From positions 2,342,001-2,406,000 of the forward strand of contig NZ_LR743507.1 in assembly GCF_902712855.1 (NCBI RefSeq): DNA of 64,000 nucleotides, written 5' to 3'. Shown one piece after another: positions 1-8,884 of the stretch; positions within the stretch are counted from its first letter, which is position 1, and each line of letters starts with the position of its first letter. Both the position numbers and the translations under genes were made by a program. Below the pieces are notes generated by a model. That model was given only the letters and a program-made list of their open reading frames with translations. It was not told the origin of the DNA and ran no database searches. This DNA is from Variovorax paradoxus. GTDB lineage: Bacteria; Pseudomonadota; Gammaproteobacteria; Burkholderiales; Burkholderiaceae_C.

Positions 1-356
1 GAAGCGACGACCTGTGCGCCCGCGGCCTGGGTGGCGATCCAGCTCAGCACGGCGGGGCTGGCGAGCGGTGCATCGACCACGCCGCCGGGCACCAGCAGCA
101 GGTCGGCCTGCGGGCTGCCGGCCAGCGCGTGGCTGGCCAGCAGCTGCAGGCCGGCACGCGCCTGCACCGGCTGGCCCGGGGCGGCGTCGGCCACCGAAGC
201 CACCTCGAACGGGGGCGTGCTGCCGGGCCGAAGGCGCCCGGCGACCCGGCTGGCGGTGGTGAACACCTCGAAGGGGCCGGCGAAGTCGAGCGCCTCGACG
301 CCGTCGAAGGCCAGGATCAGCACGCGCCAGGTCGCCTTTTCGCTCGCGCGGCTCAT
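1..356 (-). CDS. DJ-1/PfpI (GlxA-type) family protein, C-terminus cut by window edge
   Basis: The first 118 codons of a minus-strand gene are visible. The protein opens with WRVLILAFDGVEALDFAGPFEVF, here given only as its hallmark parts (AFDGVEALD and GPFEVF), then LLVPGG near residue 92, which are typical of the class I glutamine amidotransferase-like DJ-1/PfpI domain also found at the N-terminus of GlxA/AraC-type regulators. The nucleophile-elbow region lies beyond the window, so enzyme, stress protein and regulator cannot be told apart. The ATG overlaps the TGA of the upstream hydrolase (ATGA), so the two are translationally coupled and probably functionally linked. Confidence 0.75.
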   Translation of the reverse strand, partial: MSRASEKATWRVLILAFDGVEALDFAGPFEVFTTASRVAGRLRPGSTPPFEVASVADAAPGQPVQARAGLQLLASHALAGSPQADLLLVPGGVVDAPLASPAVLSWIATQAAGAQVVA

Positions 357-913
357 GCGGCGGCCCGTTCGAGTGCCTGCGCCACGCTGCAGACGGTGGC
401 GAAGCGGCCCTCCAGCACGGTCGCGGTGCGTGCCTTGATGTCGGCGGCCGGCAGCGGCCGGCCGTCGGGCTGCACCATGTCGAAAGTGAGCGTGGCGTCG
501 AGCACGTAGTCGACCTCCCAGCCCAGGTCGGAGGCATGGCGCGTGGTGGTCTCGCAGCATTGCTCGGTGCGGATGCCGCTCACGATCAGCCGTCCGATGC
601 CGTTCTGCACCAGCCAGATGTCCAGCCCGCTGTTGACCAGCGCGCTGTGCCGGTGCTTGATGAAGGTGGCCGCGGCGTCGAACGGCGCGAGGCCGTCGAG
701 GGGCCGCACATGGCCCGATTCGACCGCGAAGGGGTTGGTCGCGTTGGAAGGTTCGTCGGTGTGGAAGACCCGCACGACCGGCACGCCGATGGCCGCGCAG
801 CCCGCGATCAGGGCGTTCTGTTCGGCCAGGTAGGCGCTGCCCAGGGCTTCGTTCCAGTAGGCGCGCTGGCGGAACGATTGCTGGGCGTCGATCACAATCA
901 GACAGGTTTTCAT
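353..913 (-). CDS. Isochorismatase-like cysteine hydrolase
   Basis: A 186-residue member of the isochorismatase-like hydrolase superfamily, which cleaves amides or vinyl ethers with a Cys-Asp-Lys triad. The candidate triad is visible: Asp9 in CLIVIDAQQ, Lys in ATFIKHRHSAL near residue 85, and Cys in GIRTEQCCETT near residue 118, preceded by the usual cis-peptide region. The substrate cannot be read from sequence; nicotinamidase and isochorismatase themselves are less likely because their specific motifs are not obvious. The ATG at 913 fits the conserved N-terminal strand; a longer frame upstream adds non-homologous residues. It overlaps the DJ-1/PfpI gene by 4 nt. Confidence 0.8.
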   Translation of the reverse strand: MKTCLIVIDAQQSFRQRAYWNEALGSAYLAEQNALIAGCAAIGVPVVRVFHTDEPSNATNPFAVESGHVRPLDGLAPFDAAATFIKHRHSALVNSGLDIWLVQNGIGRLIVSGIRTEQCCETTTRHASDLGWEVDYVLDATLTFDMVQPDGRPLPAADIKARTATVLEGRFATVCSVAQALERAAA

Positions 914-1034
914 GGCGGCGTTCACGGCGGCAAAGTGGATGATGCCGACTATTCTTCTGCGTTGCCAGCCCATGCGCCGCTCGGGAGCGGACCGGAATCG
1001 ATCAGATCCGGACATCGCCGCCCGGGCAGCGGCC

Positions 1035-2126
1035 TCAAACCAGCGCGGCGGCCTGCAGCTCTTTCTTCAGGTACGCGTAGTACAGCGGCGCCGCCACCAG
1101 CCCTGCCGGGCCGAAAACGGCTTCGGCCACGAACATCACGGCCAGCAGCTCCCACACGCTCATCTGCGTGCGCGCACCGACCACCTTGGCGTTGATGACG
1201 TACTCGGCCTTGTGGATCACGATCAGGAAGATCAGGCAGGCGGCGGCCGTCACCGGCGACACCGACAGCCCCACCAGCGTGATGACCGAGTTGCAGACCA
1301 GGTTGCCCACGATCGGCACCAGCCCTGCCAGGAAGGTGAGCGTGATCAGCGCCGGCGTGTACGGCAGGTGCGCGCCCCACAGCGGCATGACGAAGAGCAG
1401 GAAGATGGCCGTCAGCAGCGTGTTGAAGGCGGCGATCCAGAACTGCGCCGCCACGATCTGCCCGAAGGCCTCGCCGAAGGTCTGCACGCGCTGGTGCAGT
1501 TGCTCTGCCAGCGGCAGGCGGCGCAGCGGCGAGTGCGCCACGGCGGCCAGGCTGCCCACGATCAGGCCCACGTACGAAAACAGGATGCCGTGCAGCCAGG
1601 CGCGCCCGGCCACCGCCAGCGAGCCGGCCTGCGCGCGCAGGTAGTTGGCGATCACGCGCTGCACCTCGGCCGCGCCTTCGGGCAGGTACACCGCGATCTC
1701 GACCGGCAGCTTCGAGCGCAGCTCGAGCACGGTGCGGGCCGTGTAGTCGAGCAGCTCTCGGTACTGGTCGGGCGCGTCGACGATGTACTCGCGCGCCTGG
1801 GACAGCGCCAGCGTGAGCAGGGCGATCGGCCCCAGCAACACCAGGACGACGGCCAGTACGTTGGCCCAGCCCCGGGCGCGTTCGGGCCGCCTGCCCAGCG
1901 CGGGAATGCGCAGCAGCGCGCCGTCCAGCACGCGCGCGAACCAGCGTGTGGCCAGGAAACCGATGCAGACGCACAGCAGCCCCGGAAGCAGGTGTTCCCA
2001 CATCACCAGCAGCAAGGTTGCCAGCATCAGCAGGTAGCTTGCGATCATCACGCCGCGCGAGGCGGTGGGGCGGTAGGTGGGTACCGCCGTCACGGCGGGG
2101 TTGATGGGTTGCGGCTTCTTGGCCAT
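1035..2126 (-). CDS. perM: AI-2E family (PerM-like) membrane transporter
   Basis: A 363-residue polytopic inner-membrane protein of the AI-2 exporter/PerM family. Hydrophobic segments near residues 28-60, then 90-115, 180-200 and a cluster between about 240 and 350 match the family layout, with the conserved C-terminal block around LTFLAGLVPIVGN and GPAGLVAAPL. It lies 48 nt downstream of purM on the same strand; perM, hda and purM are neighbours in many proteobacteria, which supports the name. The transported substrate is not established for this clade. Confidence 0.85.
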   Translation of the reverse strand: MAKKPQPINPAVTAVPTYRPTASRGVMIASYLLMLATLLLVMWEHLLPGLLCVCIGFLATRWFARVLDGALLRIPALGRRPERARGWANVLAVVLVLLGPIALLTLALSQAREYIVDAPDQYRELLDYTARTVLELRSKLPVEIAVYLPEGAAEVQRVIANYLRAQAGSLAVAGRAWLHGILFSYVGLIVGSLAAVAHSPLRRLPLAEQLHQRVQTFGEAFGQIVAAQFWIAAFNTLLTAIFLLFVMPLWGAHLPYTPALITLTFLAGLVPIVGNLVCNSVITLVGLSVSPVTAAACLIFLIVIHKAEYVINAKVVGARTQMSVWELLAVMFVAEAVFGPAGLVAAPLYYAYLKKELQAAALV

Positions 2127-2174
2127 CCGGGGCGGTGCTTGCTCTGCTCAATAAGTGGACGGAGCAGCCGGCGG

Positions 2175-3215
2175 TCAGCCGACGATCACCGCGGCGCCTT
2201 CGCCGCGCTCGGCGATCACGCCGATCTCGTGCACCGATTCGCCGGCCGCGCGCAGCGTGGCGGCGCAGGCAGCGGCTTCGGCCGCGTCGATGACGACCAC
2301 CATGCCGATGCCGTTGTTGAAGGTGCGGTTCATCTCGATGTCGTCGATGCCGGCCACCTTCTGCAGCCAGGCGAACAGCTCGGTCTGCGGCCAGCTGCCC
2401 TTCTTCAGGTGCGCGGCGGTGCCTTCGGGCAGCACGCGCGGGATGTTCTCGAGCAGGCCGCCGCCGGTGATGTGGGCCAGCGCCTTGATCGGGTGCTTGT
2501 CCAGCGCCTCGAGCACCGGTTTCACGTAAAGGTGGGTGGGCTCCATCACGGCTTCGCGGAAGGGCTTGCCGTCGAGGGTGGCGGGAAGGTCGGCGCCGGC
2601 GCGTTCGATCACCTTGCGCACCAGGCTGAAACCGTTGGAATGCACGCCGGCCGAGGCGAGGCCCAGCACCACGTCGCCGGGCTTGACGTTCTGGCCCGTG
2701 AGGATCTTCGACTTTTCGACCGCGCCGACCGCAAAGCCCGCCAGGTCGTATTCGCCGGCCGGGTACATGCCGGGCATTTCGGCGGTTTCGCCGCCGATCA
2801 GCGCGCAGCCCGAGAGCTCGCAGCCGCGGGCGATGCCGCCGACCACGGCCGCGGCCGTGTCCACGTCGAGCTTGCCGCAGGCGAAGTAATCGAGGAAGAA
2901 CAGGGGCTCGGCACCCTGCACCAGCACGTCGTTGACGCTCATGGCCACGAGGTCGATGCCGACGGTGTCGTGCATGTTCCATTCGAAAGCCAGCTTGAGC
3001 TTGGTGCCCACGCCGTCGGTGCCGCTCACCAGCACCGGCTCCTTGTAGCGCTTGGGCACCTCGAACAGCGCGCCGAAGCCGCCGATGCCGGCCAGCACGC
3101 CCTCGCGAAGGGTCTTCTTGGCCAGCGGCTTGATGCGGTCGACCAGGGCGTCGCCTGCGTCGATGTCGACACCGGCGTCCTTGTAGCTGAGCGGGGTGGG
3201 CGTGGAGGAGGTCAT
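2175..3215 (-). CDS. purM: Phosphoribosylformylglycinamidine cyclo-ligase (AIR synthetase)
   Basis: PurM closes the imidazole ring of AIR from FGAM with ATP in de novo purine synthesis, in the cytoplasm. The 346-residue product has the family's normal length. It begins with LSYKDAGVDIDAGDALV, followed by the glycine-rich VSGTDGVGTKLK ATP-binding segment, NDVLVQGAEPLFFLDYFA and GGETAEMPG, all signature PurM blocks. The ATG at 3215 is chosen because homology begins about 10 residues after it; the frame extends upstream without similarity. It is divergent from hda, and perM follows in the same operon. Confidence 0.97.
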   Translation of the reverse strand: MTSSTPTPLSYKDAGVDIDAGDALVDRIKPLAKKTLREGVLAGIGGFGALFEVPKRYKEPVLVSGTDGVGTKLKLAFEWNMHDTVGIDLVAMSVNDVLVQGAEPLFFLDYFACGKLDVDTAAAVVGGIARGCELSGCALIGGETAEMPGMYPAGEYDLAGFAVGAVEKSKILTGQNVKPGDVVLGLASAGVHSNGFSLVRKVIERAGADLPATLDGKPFREAVMEPTHLYVKPVLEALDKHPIKALAHITGGGLLENIPRVLPEGTAAHLKKGSWPQTELFAWLQKVAGIDDIEMNRTFNNGIGMVVVIDAAEAAACAATLRAAGESVHEIGVIAERGEGAAVIVG

Positions 3216-3366
3216 GGGTGGTCGGGCTCGGGAAGGACGCGAAAGGGCGCGGGAGGACGGGAAGGGTAGGAGCTGAAAGGGGGCGCCGGTAACCATGGTG
3301 GCCGGGCCGATAGAATTCCTCACGATTTTAAGGGCCCTCGCGGCCCCCTCCATGAACCTTTCCGGG

Positions 3367-4053
3367 ATGAAACAGCTCGCGCTCGATATCGGCATTGCGA
3401 CGGGCCCCAGCTTCGACGCTTTCTTTGCCGGCCCCAACGAGGCTGCGCTGCGCCACCTGCAAGTGTGGGTGGGCGGCGCCGGCAGCCCCGCGCTGCACTC
3501 GCCGGTGCCTACCTATCTGTGGGGCGACGGCGGCAGCGGCAAGACCCATCTGCTCGAATCGGTGCGTGTCGCACTGCGCGAGCAGGGCGCGAGCGTGGGC
3601 TGGCTTCACGCCGGCCTGCTTGAGCCGCCCGAGTTCGACGAGCGCTGGGGCGCCGTCCTTCTGGACGACGTGCACCTCTACACCGCGGTTCAGCAGCACG
3701 CGGCCTTCAACTGGTTCGTCAACGCCCAGACCCTGCAGCGCGGCGTGGTCGCCGCCGGCGCCTTGCCGCCGGCCGACCTGCCGCTGCGCGAAGACCTGCG
3801 CACCCGCCTCGGCTGGGGCCATGTGTTCCACCTTCAGGTGCTGAGCGAAAGCGAACGCCGCGCGGTGCTGCGCCAGGCGGCCGACGCGCGCGGCGTGATG
3901 CTGTCGGACGACGTGCTCGACTACATGCTGCACCGCTTCAGCCGCGACCTCGGCAGCCTGATGGAGCTGCTCACGCAGCTCGACGGCTACGCCCTGCAGA
4001 CGCAACGCGCGATCACCATTCCGCTGATCCGCTCCATGCTCGAGAACGAATAA
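3367..4053 (+). CDS. hda: DnaA regulatory inactivator Hda
   Basis: Hda is a DnaA-like AAA+ protein without the DNA-binding domain. With the DNA-loaded beta clamp it promotes hydrolysis of DnaA-bound ATP and so limits re-initiation of replication. The product is 228 residues, the usual Hda length. Walker A is WGDGGSGKT (residues 52-60), Walker B is VLLDDVHLYT, and the N-terminal MKQLALDIG resembles the short clamp-binding motif of the family. An upstream in-frame ATG at 3352 is possible but would displace that motif from the terminus. pcnB follows after 27 nt. Confidence 0.93.
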   Translation: MKQLALDIGIATGPSFDAFFAGPNEAALRHLQVWVGGAGSPALHSPVPTYLWGDGGSGKTHLLESVRVALREQGASVGWLHAGLLEPPEFDERWGAVLLDDVHLYTAVQQHAAFNWFVNAQTLQRGVVAAGALPPADLPLREDLRTRLGWGHVFHLQVLSESERRAVLRQAADARGVMLSDDVLDYMLHRFSRDLGSLMELLTQLDGYALQTQRAITIPLIRSMLENE

Positions 4054-4080
4054 AAGAGCGAACAAGGCTTCCAACCAACA

Positions 4081-5724
4081 ATGATCAAGAAATTCATCGA
4101 CAAGCTGCTCGGCAAGAGCGCCGACAGCACGCAGGGCAAGAGCCGCTTCGGCAAGCGCCAGGAGGTGCCGGCAGAGGTTCACAAGATCGATCCGGCCCTG
4201 GTCGACGAACGCGCGAAGAACGTGGTCACCACGCTGCAGCAGGCGGGCTTCGAGGCCTACGTGGTGGGCGGTGCGGTGCGTGACCTGCTGCTGGGGCTGC
4301 GCCCCAAGGACTTCGACGTGGCCACCAACGCCACGCCCGAGCAGGTCAAGTCGCTGTTCCGCCGCGCCTTCATCATCGGCCGGCGTTTTCGCATCGTGCA
4401 CGTGGTGTACGGCCGCGGGCGCGAGCACGAGGTGATCGAGGTCTCGACCTTCCGCGCCTACATGGACAACACCGCGGCCGAGCAGGTGTCGGGCAACGAG
4501 CGCACCAGCAAGGGCGAACTGGCGAGCATGAAGCACGCCGTGGACGCCAGTGGCCGCGTGCTGCGCGACAACGTCTGGGGTCCGCAGGAGGAAGACGCGG
4601 CGCGCCGCGACTTCACCGTGAACGCCATGTACTACGACCCGGCCAACCAGGTCGTTGTCGACTATCACAACGGCATCAAGGACGCGCAGAAGCTCACGCT
4701 GCGCATGATCGGCGACCCGGCCACGCGCTATCGCGAAGACCCGGTGCGCATCATCCGCGCCATCCGCTTCTCCGCAAAGCTCGCCGCCCTCGGCTTCAAG
4801 ATGGAGGCCAAGACGGCCGCGCCGCTGGTCGAATCGAGCCGGCTGCTGGCCGACGTGCCGCAGAGTCGCCTGTTCGACGAAATGCTCAAGTTGTTGCAGA
4901 CCGGCCATGCGATCGCGACCGTCGAGCAACTCAACAAGCTCGGCCTGGCGCGCGGCATCTATCCGCTGCTCGACGTGGTGGTCGAACGTGCCGACCAGCC
5001 CTTCGTGAAGGCCGCCCTGCAGGACACCGACCGCCGCGTGGGCGAGGGCAAGCCGGTGGCGCCGAGCTTCCTGCTGGCCTGCGTGCTGTGGGCCGACGTG
5101 CGTGATGGCTGGGCCCAGCGCCAGGAAGGCCGCCACGGCCAGCGCGCGCAGCCGCCGTTCCCGGCGCTGCAGGACGCGATCGACGATGTTTTCAACGCGC
5201 GTATCGGCGACGTCTCGGGCCGCGGCAAGCTGGCCGCCGACATGCGCGAGATCTGGATGATGCAGCCGCGCTTCGACAAGCGCACCGGCTCCACGCCCTA
5301 CAGCCTGGTCGAGCAGGCGCGTTTCCGCGCCGCTTTCGACTTCATGCGCCTGCGTGCCGACGTGGGCGAGGTGAGCGAGGCCATCGCCGAGTGGTGGCAG
5401 GAGTTCAGCACCGCCGACGATCTGCGTCGCCAGGACCTGCTGGAGCAGGTGCGCGACGAGCAGAAGGTGCGCCAGCGTGTGCGCATCCGCGAAACCGCGC
5501 CCGCGCCCAAGGCGCCCGTCAGGCCGCGCAGCGAGATGGCTGCGCGCCTGCCCGACGCCGCTGGCGAGAACGAGGACGAGCCGGAAGTCGAGGCCGGTGC
5601 CGTGCCGCCCGACGGCGAAGCCGTGCCGCGCAAGCGCCGGCGCCGCCGCAAGCCGCGTCCGGCGGGCGGCGGTGGCTCTGGCGGTTCCGGCGGTGAGGGC
5701 GGCGGGAGCGCCGCAGGCGCATGA
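4081..5724 (+). CDS. pcnB: Polynucleotide adenylyltransferase (poly(A) polymerase I)
   Basis: PcnB adds 3' poly(A) tails that mark RNA for decay. The 547-residue protein has the class II nucleotidyltransferase core: GGAVRD at residues 63-68, the metal-binding DFDV at 77-80, RRDFTVNAM further on, and REDPVRIIRAIRF. Bacterial PcnB is distinguished from CCA-adding enzyme by the long C-terminal extension; here the last roughly 100 residues turn strongly basic and Gly-rich (KRRRRRKPRP, then a GGSGG run), plausibly an RNA-binding tail. Its TGA overlaps the ATG of folK, so the two are coupled. Confidence 0.93.
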   Translation: MIKKFIDKLLGKSADSTQGKSRFGKRQEVPAEVHKIDPALVDERAKNVVTTLQQAGFEAYVVGGAVRDLLLGLRPKDFDVATNATPEQVKSLFRRAFIIGRRFRIVHVVYGRGREHEVIEVSTFRAYMDNTAAEQVSGNERTSKGELASMKHAVDASGRVLRDNVWGPQEEDAARRDFTVNAMYYDPANQVVVDYHNGIKDAQKLTLRMIGDPATRYREDPVRIIRAIRFSAKLAALGFKMEAKTAAPLVESSRLLADVPQSRLFDEMLKLLQTGHAIATVEQLNKLGLARGIYPLLDVVVERADQPFVKAALQDTDRRVGEGKPVAPSFLLACVLWADVRDGWAQRQEGRHGQRAQPPFPALQDAIDDVFNARIGDVSGRGKLAADMREIWMMQPRFDKRTGSTPYSLVEQARFRAAFDFMRLRADVGEVSEAIAEWWQEFSTADDLRRQDLLEQVRDEQKVRQRVRIRETAPAPKAPVRPRSEMAARLPDAAGENEDEPEVEAGAVPPDGEAVPRKRRRRRKPRPAGGGGSGGSGGEGGGSAAGA

Positions 5725-6374
5725 GCGCCACCGGTCGGCCGAAGGACGGCAAGAAAAGCAGCGGCAGGCCGCCTGCGGGCAAATCGGCCAGGGGCGGTAC
5801 AGGCGGTGGGCGCGGCGGCGACGGCGTGCCCGCGCGTCGTCCTGCGGCGCGGCCTTCGGGCAAGCCGGTCTCAGGCAGCGGTCCGGCGATGCGCCGCCCG
5901 AAGGAGGACTATCCGACGGTGCAGGCCTTCGTCGCCATCGGTGCCAATCTGGGCGATGCCCAGGCGGCCGTGCGGGCGGCGATGGACGCCATCGGCACCA
6001 TCGAGCGCACCGTGGTGACGGCGCGTTCGTCGCTATACCAGAGCGCGCCGGTCGAGGCGACCGGGCCCGACTACATCAACGCCGTCGTGGCGGTGCGCAC
6101 CGGCCTGACGGCCGAGGCTTTTCTTTCCGAACTGCAACTGCTCGAGGAGCAGGCCGGGCGCGAGCGGCCGTTTCCCAATGCACCGCGCACGCTCGACCTC
6201 GACCTGCTGATGCACGGCAACACCGTCAAGGACACGCCCGCGCTCACGCTGCCGCATCCGCGCATGCGCGAGCGCGCCTTCGTGATCAAGCCGCTGGCCG
6301 AGATCGCCCCCGACAAGGTGCCGCGCGCGGCGCTTGCCCGCGTGTCGGGCCAGGTCATCCAGCGATTGCGCTGA
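5721..6374 (+). CDS. folK: 2-amino-4-hydroxy-6-hydroxymethyldihydropteridine diphosphokinase (HPPK)
   Basis: FolK transfers pyrophosphate from ATP to the pterin precursor of folate. The catalytic domain starts near residue 68 (VQAFVAIGANLGD) and carries the diagnostic RPFPNAPRTLDLDLLMHG block. The first 60 or so residues are an unusual low-complexity extension rich in Gly, Lys, Arg and Pro, similar in flavour to the PcnB tail just upstream. If translation instead starts at Met57 (MRRPKEDYP), the protein would be about 161 residues, the normal size. I chose the first ATG because it overlaps the pcnB stop, but the internal start is a real alternative. Confidence 0.9.
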   Translation: MSATGRPKDGKKSSGRPPAGKSARGGTGGGRGGDGVPARRPAARPSGKPVSGSGPAMRRPKEDYPTVQAFVAIGANLGDAQAAVRAAMDAIGTIERTVVTARSSLYQSAPVEATGPDYINAVVAVRTGLTAEAFLSELQLLEEQAGRERPFPNAPRTLDLDLLMHGNTVKDTPALTLPHPRMRERAFVIKPLAEIAPDKVPRAALARVSGQVIQRLR

Positions 6375-6392
6375 ACGCGGCAGGAGGCGGCC

Positions 6393-7001
6393 ATGCTGCT
6401 GTACGTGCTCGATCTCGCCGGCGTGGCCGTGTTCGCGATCAGCGGCGTGCTGGCGGCGGGCCATGCGGGACTCGACTGGCTGGGCGTGGTGGTGATCGCT
6501 TCCGTCACGGCCGTGGGCGGCGGCACCCTGCGCGACCTGCTGCTGGACCGCCACCCCGTCTTCTGGATCCGCGACGTGCGCTACGTGTACGTGATCCTGG
6601 CCGCCTGCGCGGCCGGCATCGCCTGGGCGCACGCCATGCCGATCCCCGAGCACGCCCTGGCGTTGGCCGATGCGCTCGGGCTGGGGCTTTTCGCCATCAC
6701 CGGCGCGCAGATCGCCGAGGAGCGCCGCCTTCCGGCCGTCATCGTGATGCTGGTGGGCACCATGACGGGCGCGGCCGGCGGCCTGCTGCGCGACGTCTTC
6801 ACCGCCCGCATCCCGCTGCTGCTGAGCAGCGGCATCTACGGCTCGGCGGCCATCGCCGGCATTGCCGGCTACCTGCTGCTGCAGGCCGCCCGCATGCCGC
6901 GGCGCTGGGCTTTCCATTGGGGTGTGCTGCTGATCGTGGCGCTGCGCATGGGCGGCATCTACGGCGGCTGGCACCTGCCGGTGCTGCGGCTGGCGGGTTG
7001 A
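6393..7001 (+). CDS. TRIC-family (UPF0126) cation channel protein
   Basis: A 202-residue inner-membrane protein made of two repeated blocks of three helices, the layout of the bacterial trimeric intracellular cation channel family (YadS/YicG relatives). Each half has the glycine-rich kink plus arginine signature: GVLAAGHAG then TAVGGGTLRDLLL in the first half, and TGAQIAEE then TGAAGGLLRDVFT in the second. Function in bacteria is probably cation conductance; physiological role unknown. It begins 18 nt after folK and may be the last gene of the hda-pcnB-folK unit. Confidence 0.85.
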   Translation: MLLYVLDLAGVAVFAISGVLAAGHAGLDWLGVVVIASVTAVGGGTLRDLLLDRHPVFWIRDVRYVYVILAACAAGIAWAHAMPIPEHALALADALGLGLFAITGAQIAEERRLPAVIVMLVGTMTGAAGGLLRDVFTARIPLLLSSGIYGSAAIAGIAGYLLLQAARMPRRWAFHWGVLLIVALRMGGIYGGWHLPVLRLAG

Positions 7002-7116
7002 GCCCGAGGGGCTGAAAAGCGGGCCGGCCTGGGGACCTTCCTCGCTCCCGTTAAACTTCGCCGGTTTTTCACGAAGGCGTCATCAAGTTGTGGTTGGCGC
7101 ACCCCCAGGAGTTTCC

Positions 7117-7761
7117 ATGTTCGGCAAGCTGCTGCCCCGCGAGGGCAATTTCTTCGAGATGTTCAACCAGCACGCCGAGCGCATCGTGGAGGCTGCGCGG
7201 GCGTTCGAGCAACTGGTGGCCAATTACAGCGACGTGCATCTGCGCGAGCAGTACAACCGCGACGTCGACAACGCCGAGCGCGCCGCCGACCGCGTGACGC
7301 ACGACGTCAACCGCCTGATCCACAAGACCTTCATCACGCCCATCGACCGCGAGCAGATCCACAAGCTCATCAACACTATGGACGACGTGGCCGACCTGAT
7401 CCAGGACTCAGCCGAGACCATGGCGCTGTACGACGTGCGCCACATGACCGACGAGATCGTGCGCCTCACGGCACTTAGCGTGAAGTGTTGCGACCGCCTG
7501 AAGGACGCCGTCAAGTTCCTCGGCAAGATCGCCGACCCGGCCGTGGCCGAGGCCACGCTGAAGACCTGCGAGGAAATCGACCGCCTCGAGTCGGACGCCG
7601 ACCGCGTCATGCGCAGCGCCATGAGCAAGCTGTTCCGCGAGGAGCCCGACGTGCGAGAGGTCATCAAGCTCAAGGCGATCTACGAACTTCTCGAGACGAT
7701 CACCGACAAGTGCGAGGACGTGGCCAACGTGATCGAGGGCATCGTCCTCGAGAATTCCTGA
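7117..7761 (+). CDS. DUF47/PhoU-like Pit accessory protein
   Basis: A 214-residue, almost wholly helical protein of the DUF47 family, related to PhoU and normally encoded directly before a Pit-type phosphate transporter, whose activity it is thought to tune. It starts MFGKLLPREGNFFEMFNQHA, the conserved family N-terminus, and holds repeated acidic helix motifs (NTMDDVADLIQD, ELLETITDKCEDVAN). The ATG at 7117 has an AGGAG ribosome binding site seven bases upstream; a longer frame starting at 7090 lacks one. It ends 14 nt before the transporter gene. Confidence 0.92.
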   Translation: MFGKLLPREGNFFEMFNQHAERIVEAARAFEQLVANYSDVHLREQYNRDVDNAERAADRVTHDVNRLIHKTFITPIDREQIHKLINTMDDVADLIQDSAETMALYDVRHMTDEIVRLTALSVKCCDRLKDAVKFLGKIADPAVAEATLKTCEEIDRLESDADRVMRSAMSKLFREEPDVREVIKLKAIYELLETITDKCEDVANVIEGIVLENS

Positions 7762-7775
7762 GCGGGCAGCAACCG

Positions 7776-8786
7776 ATGGCAACGGTTCAGGTCGCCCTCT
7801 GGGTGGTGGTGGTGCTGGTCGCGCTGGCGATCCTGTTCGACTTCATGAACGGATTCCACGACGCCGCCAATTCGATCGCGACAGTGGTCTCCACCGGGGT
7901 GCTCAAGCCCGGGCAGGCCGTGGTGTTCGCGGCCTTCTTCAACCTCATCGCGATCTTCATCTTCCACCTGAGCGTGGCCGCCACCGTGGGCAAGGGCATC
8001 GCCCATCCCGGCGTGGTCGACGTGCACGTGGTGTTCGGCGCGCTGGTAGGCGCCATCAGCTGGAACCTCGTCACCTGGTACTACGGCATTCCGAGCAGTT
8101 CGTCGCATGCGCTCATCGGCGGCATCGTCGGTGCGGTGATTGCCAAGACCGGCACCAGTGGCCTCGTGGCCTCGGGCATCTGGAAGACCGTGGCCTTCAT
8201 CTTCGTGTCGCCGCTACTGGGCTTCGTGCTGGGCTCGATGATGATGGTCCTGGTGGCCTGGGGCTTTCGCCGCGCCACGCCCTCGCGCGTGGACCGCTGG
8301 TTCCGCCGGCTGCAGCTGGTCTCGGCCGGTGCCTACAGCCTGGGCCACGGCGGCAACGATGCGCAGAAGACCATCGGCATCATCTGGATGCTGCTGATCG
8401 CCACCGGCTATGCCTCGGCCAGCGACGCGAACCCGCCGACCTGGACGATCGTGAGCTGCTATGCGGCGATCGCGCTGGGCACCATGTTCGGCGGCTGGCG
8501 CATCGTGAAGACCATGGGCCAGAAGATCACCAAGCTCAAGCCCGTGGGCGGCTTCTGCGCCGAGACGGGCGGGGCCCTGACGCTGTTCCTGGCCACCGCG
8601 CTGGGCATTCCGGTGTCGACCACGCACACCATCACCGGCGCCATCGTCGGCGTGGGCTCCGCGCAGCGCGCGAGCGCGGTGCGCTGGGGCGTGGCGGGCA
8701 ACATCGTATGGGCGTGGATCTTCACGATCCCGGCGTCGGCCTTCGTGGCGGCCATCGCCTACTGGATCAGCATCCAGCTGTTTTAA
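7776..8786 (+). CDS. pit: Low-affinity inorganic phosphate transporter, Pit family
   Basis: A 336-residue inner-membrane symporter for inorganic phosphate (metal-phosphate complexes with protons in characterised members). The family signature appears twice, once in each half: DFMNGFHDAANSIATVVST near residues 20-38 and GAYSLGHGGNDAQKTIGI near 187-204. About ten hydrophobic segments are visible. Other conserved points are SSSHALIGG and STTHTITGAIVG, the paired re-entrant loops. Pairing with the DUF47 gene immediately upstream supports the assignment. The gene is followed by a short hairpin-rich repeat rather than a clean terminator. Confidence 0.93.
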   Translation: MATVQVALWVVVVLVALAILFDFMNGFHDAANSIATVVSTGVLKPGQAVVFAAFFNLIAIFIFHLSVAATVGKGIAHPGVVDVHVVFGALVGAISWNLVTWYYGIPSSSSHALIGGIVGAVIAKTGTSGLVASGIWKTVAFIFVSPLLGFVLGSMMMVLVAWGFRRATPSRVDRWFRRLQLVSAGAYSLGHGGNDAQKTIGIIWMLLIATGYASASDANPPTWTIVSCYAAIALGTMFGGWRIVKTMGQKITKLKPVGGFCAETGGALTLFLATALGIPVSTTHTITGAIVGVGSAQRASAVRWGVAGNIVWAWIFTIPASAFVAAIAYWISIQLF

Positions 8787-8794
8787 AGGGGAGC

Positions 8795-8875
8795 CGCCCC
8801 TTCAAGGGGCTGCGCGCACGACCGCTTACCCCTTGTCGGGGCGGGGAAGCGACGCGGAGTTCGCGAAGCATCGCG
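8795..8875. repeat. Hairpin-rich intergenic element related to the locus-internal repeats
   Basis: Between pit and the TM2 gene lie two short G/C hairpins (around GCCCCTTCAAGGGGC and CCCCTTGTCGGGG). One arm on the minus strand reads CTTCGCGAACTCCGCGTC, nearly the same as CTTCGCGCACTTCGTGTC in the three repeats at 32304, 36965 and 41041. This looks like a diverged, partial member of the same dispersed family in the opposite orientation. It could also serve as a bidirectional terminator between the two convergent genes. Confidence 0.5.
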
Positions 8876-8884
8876 CCGAGCAAC

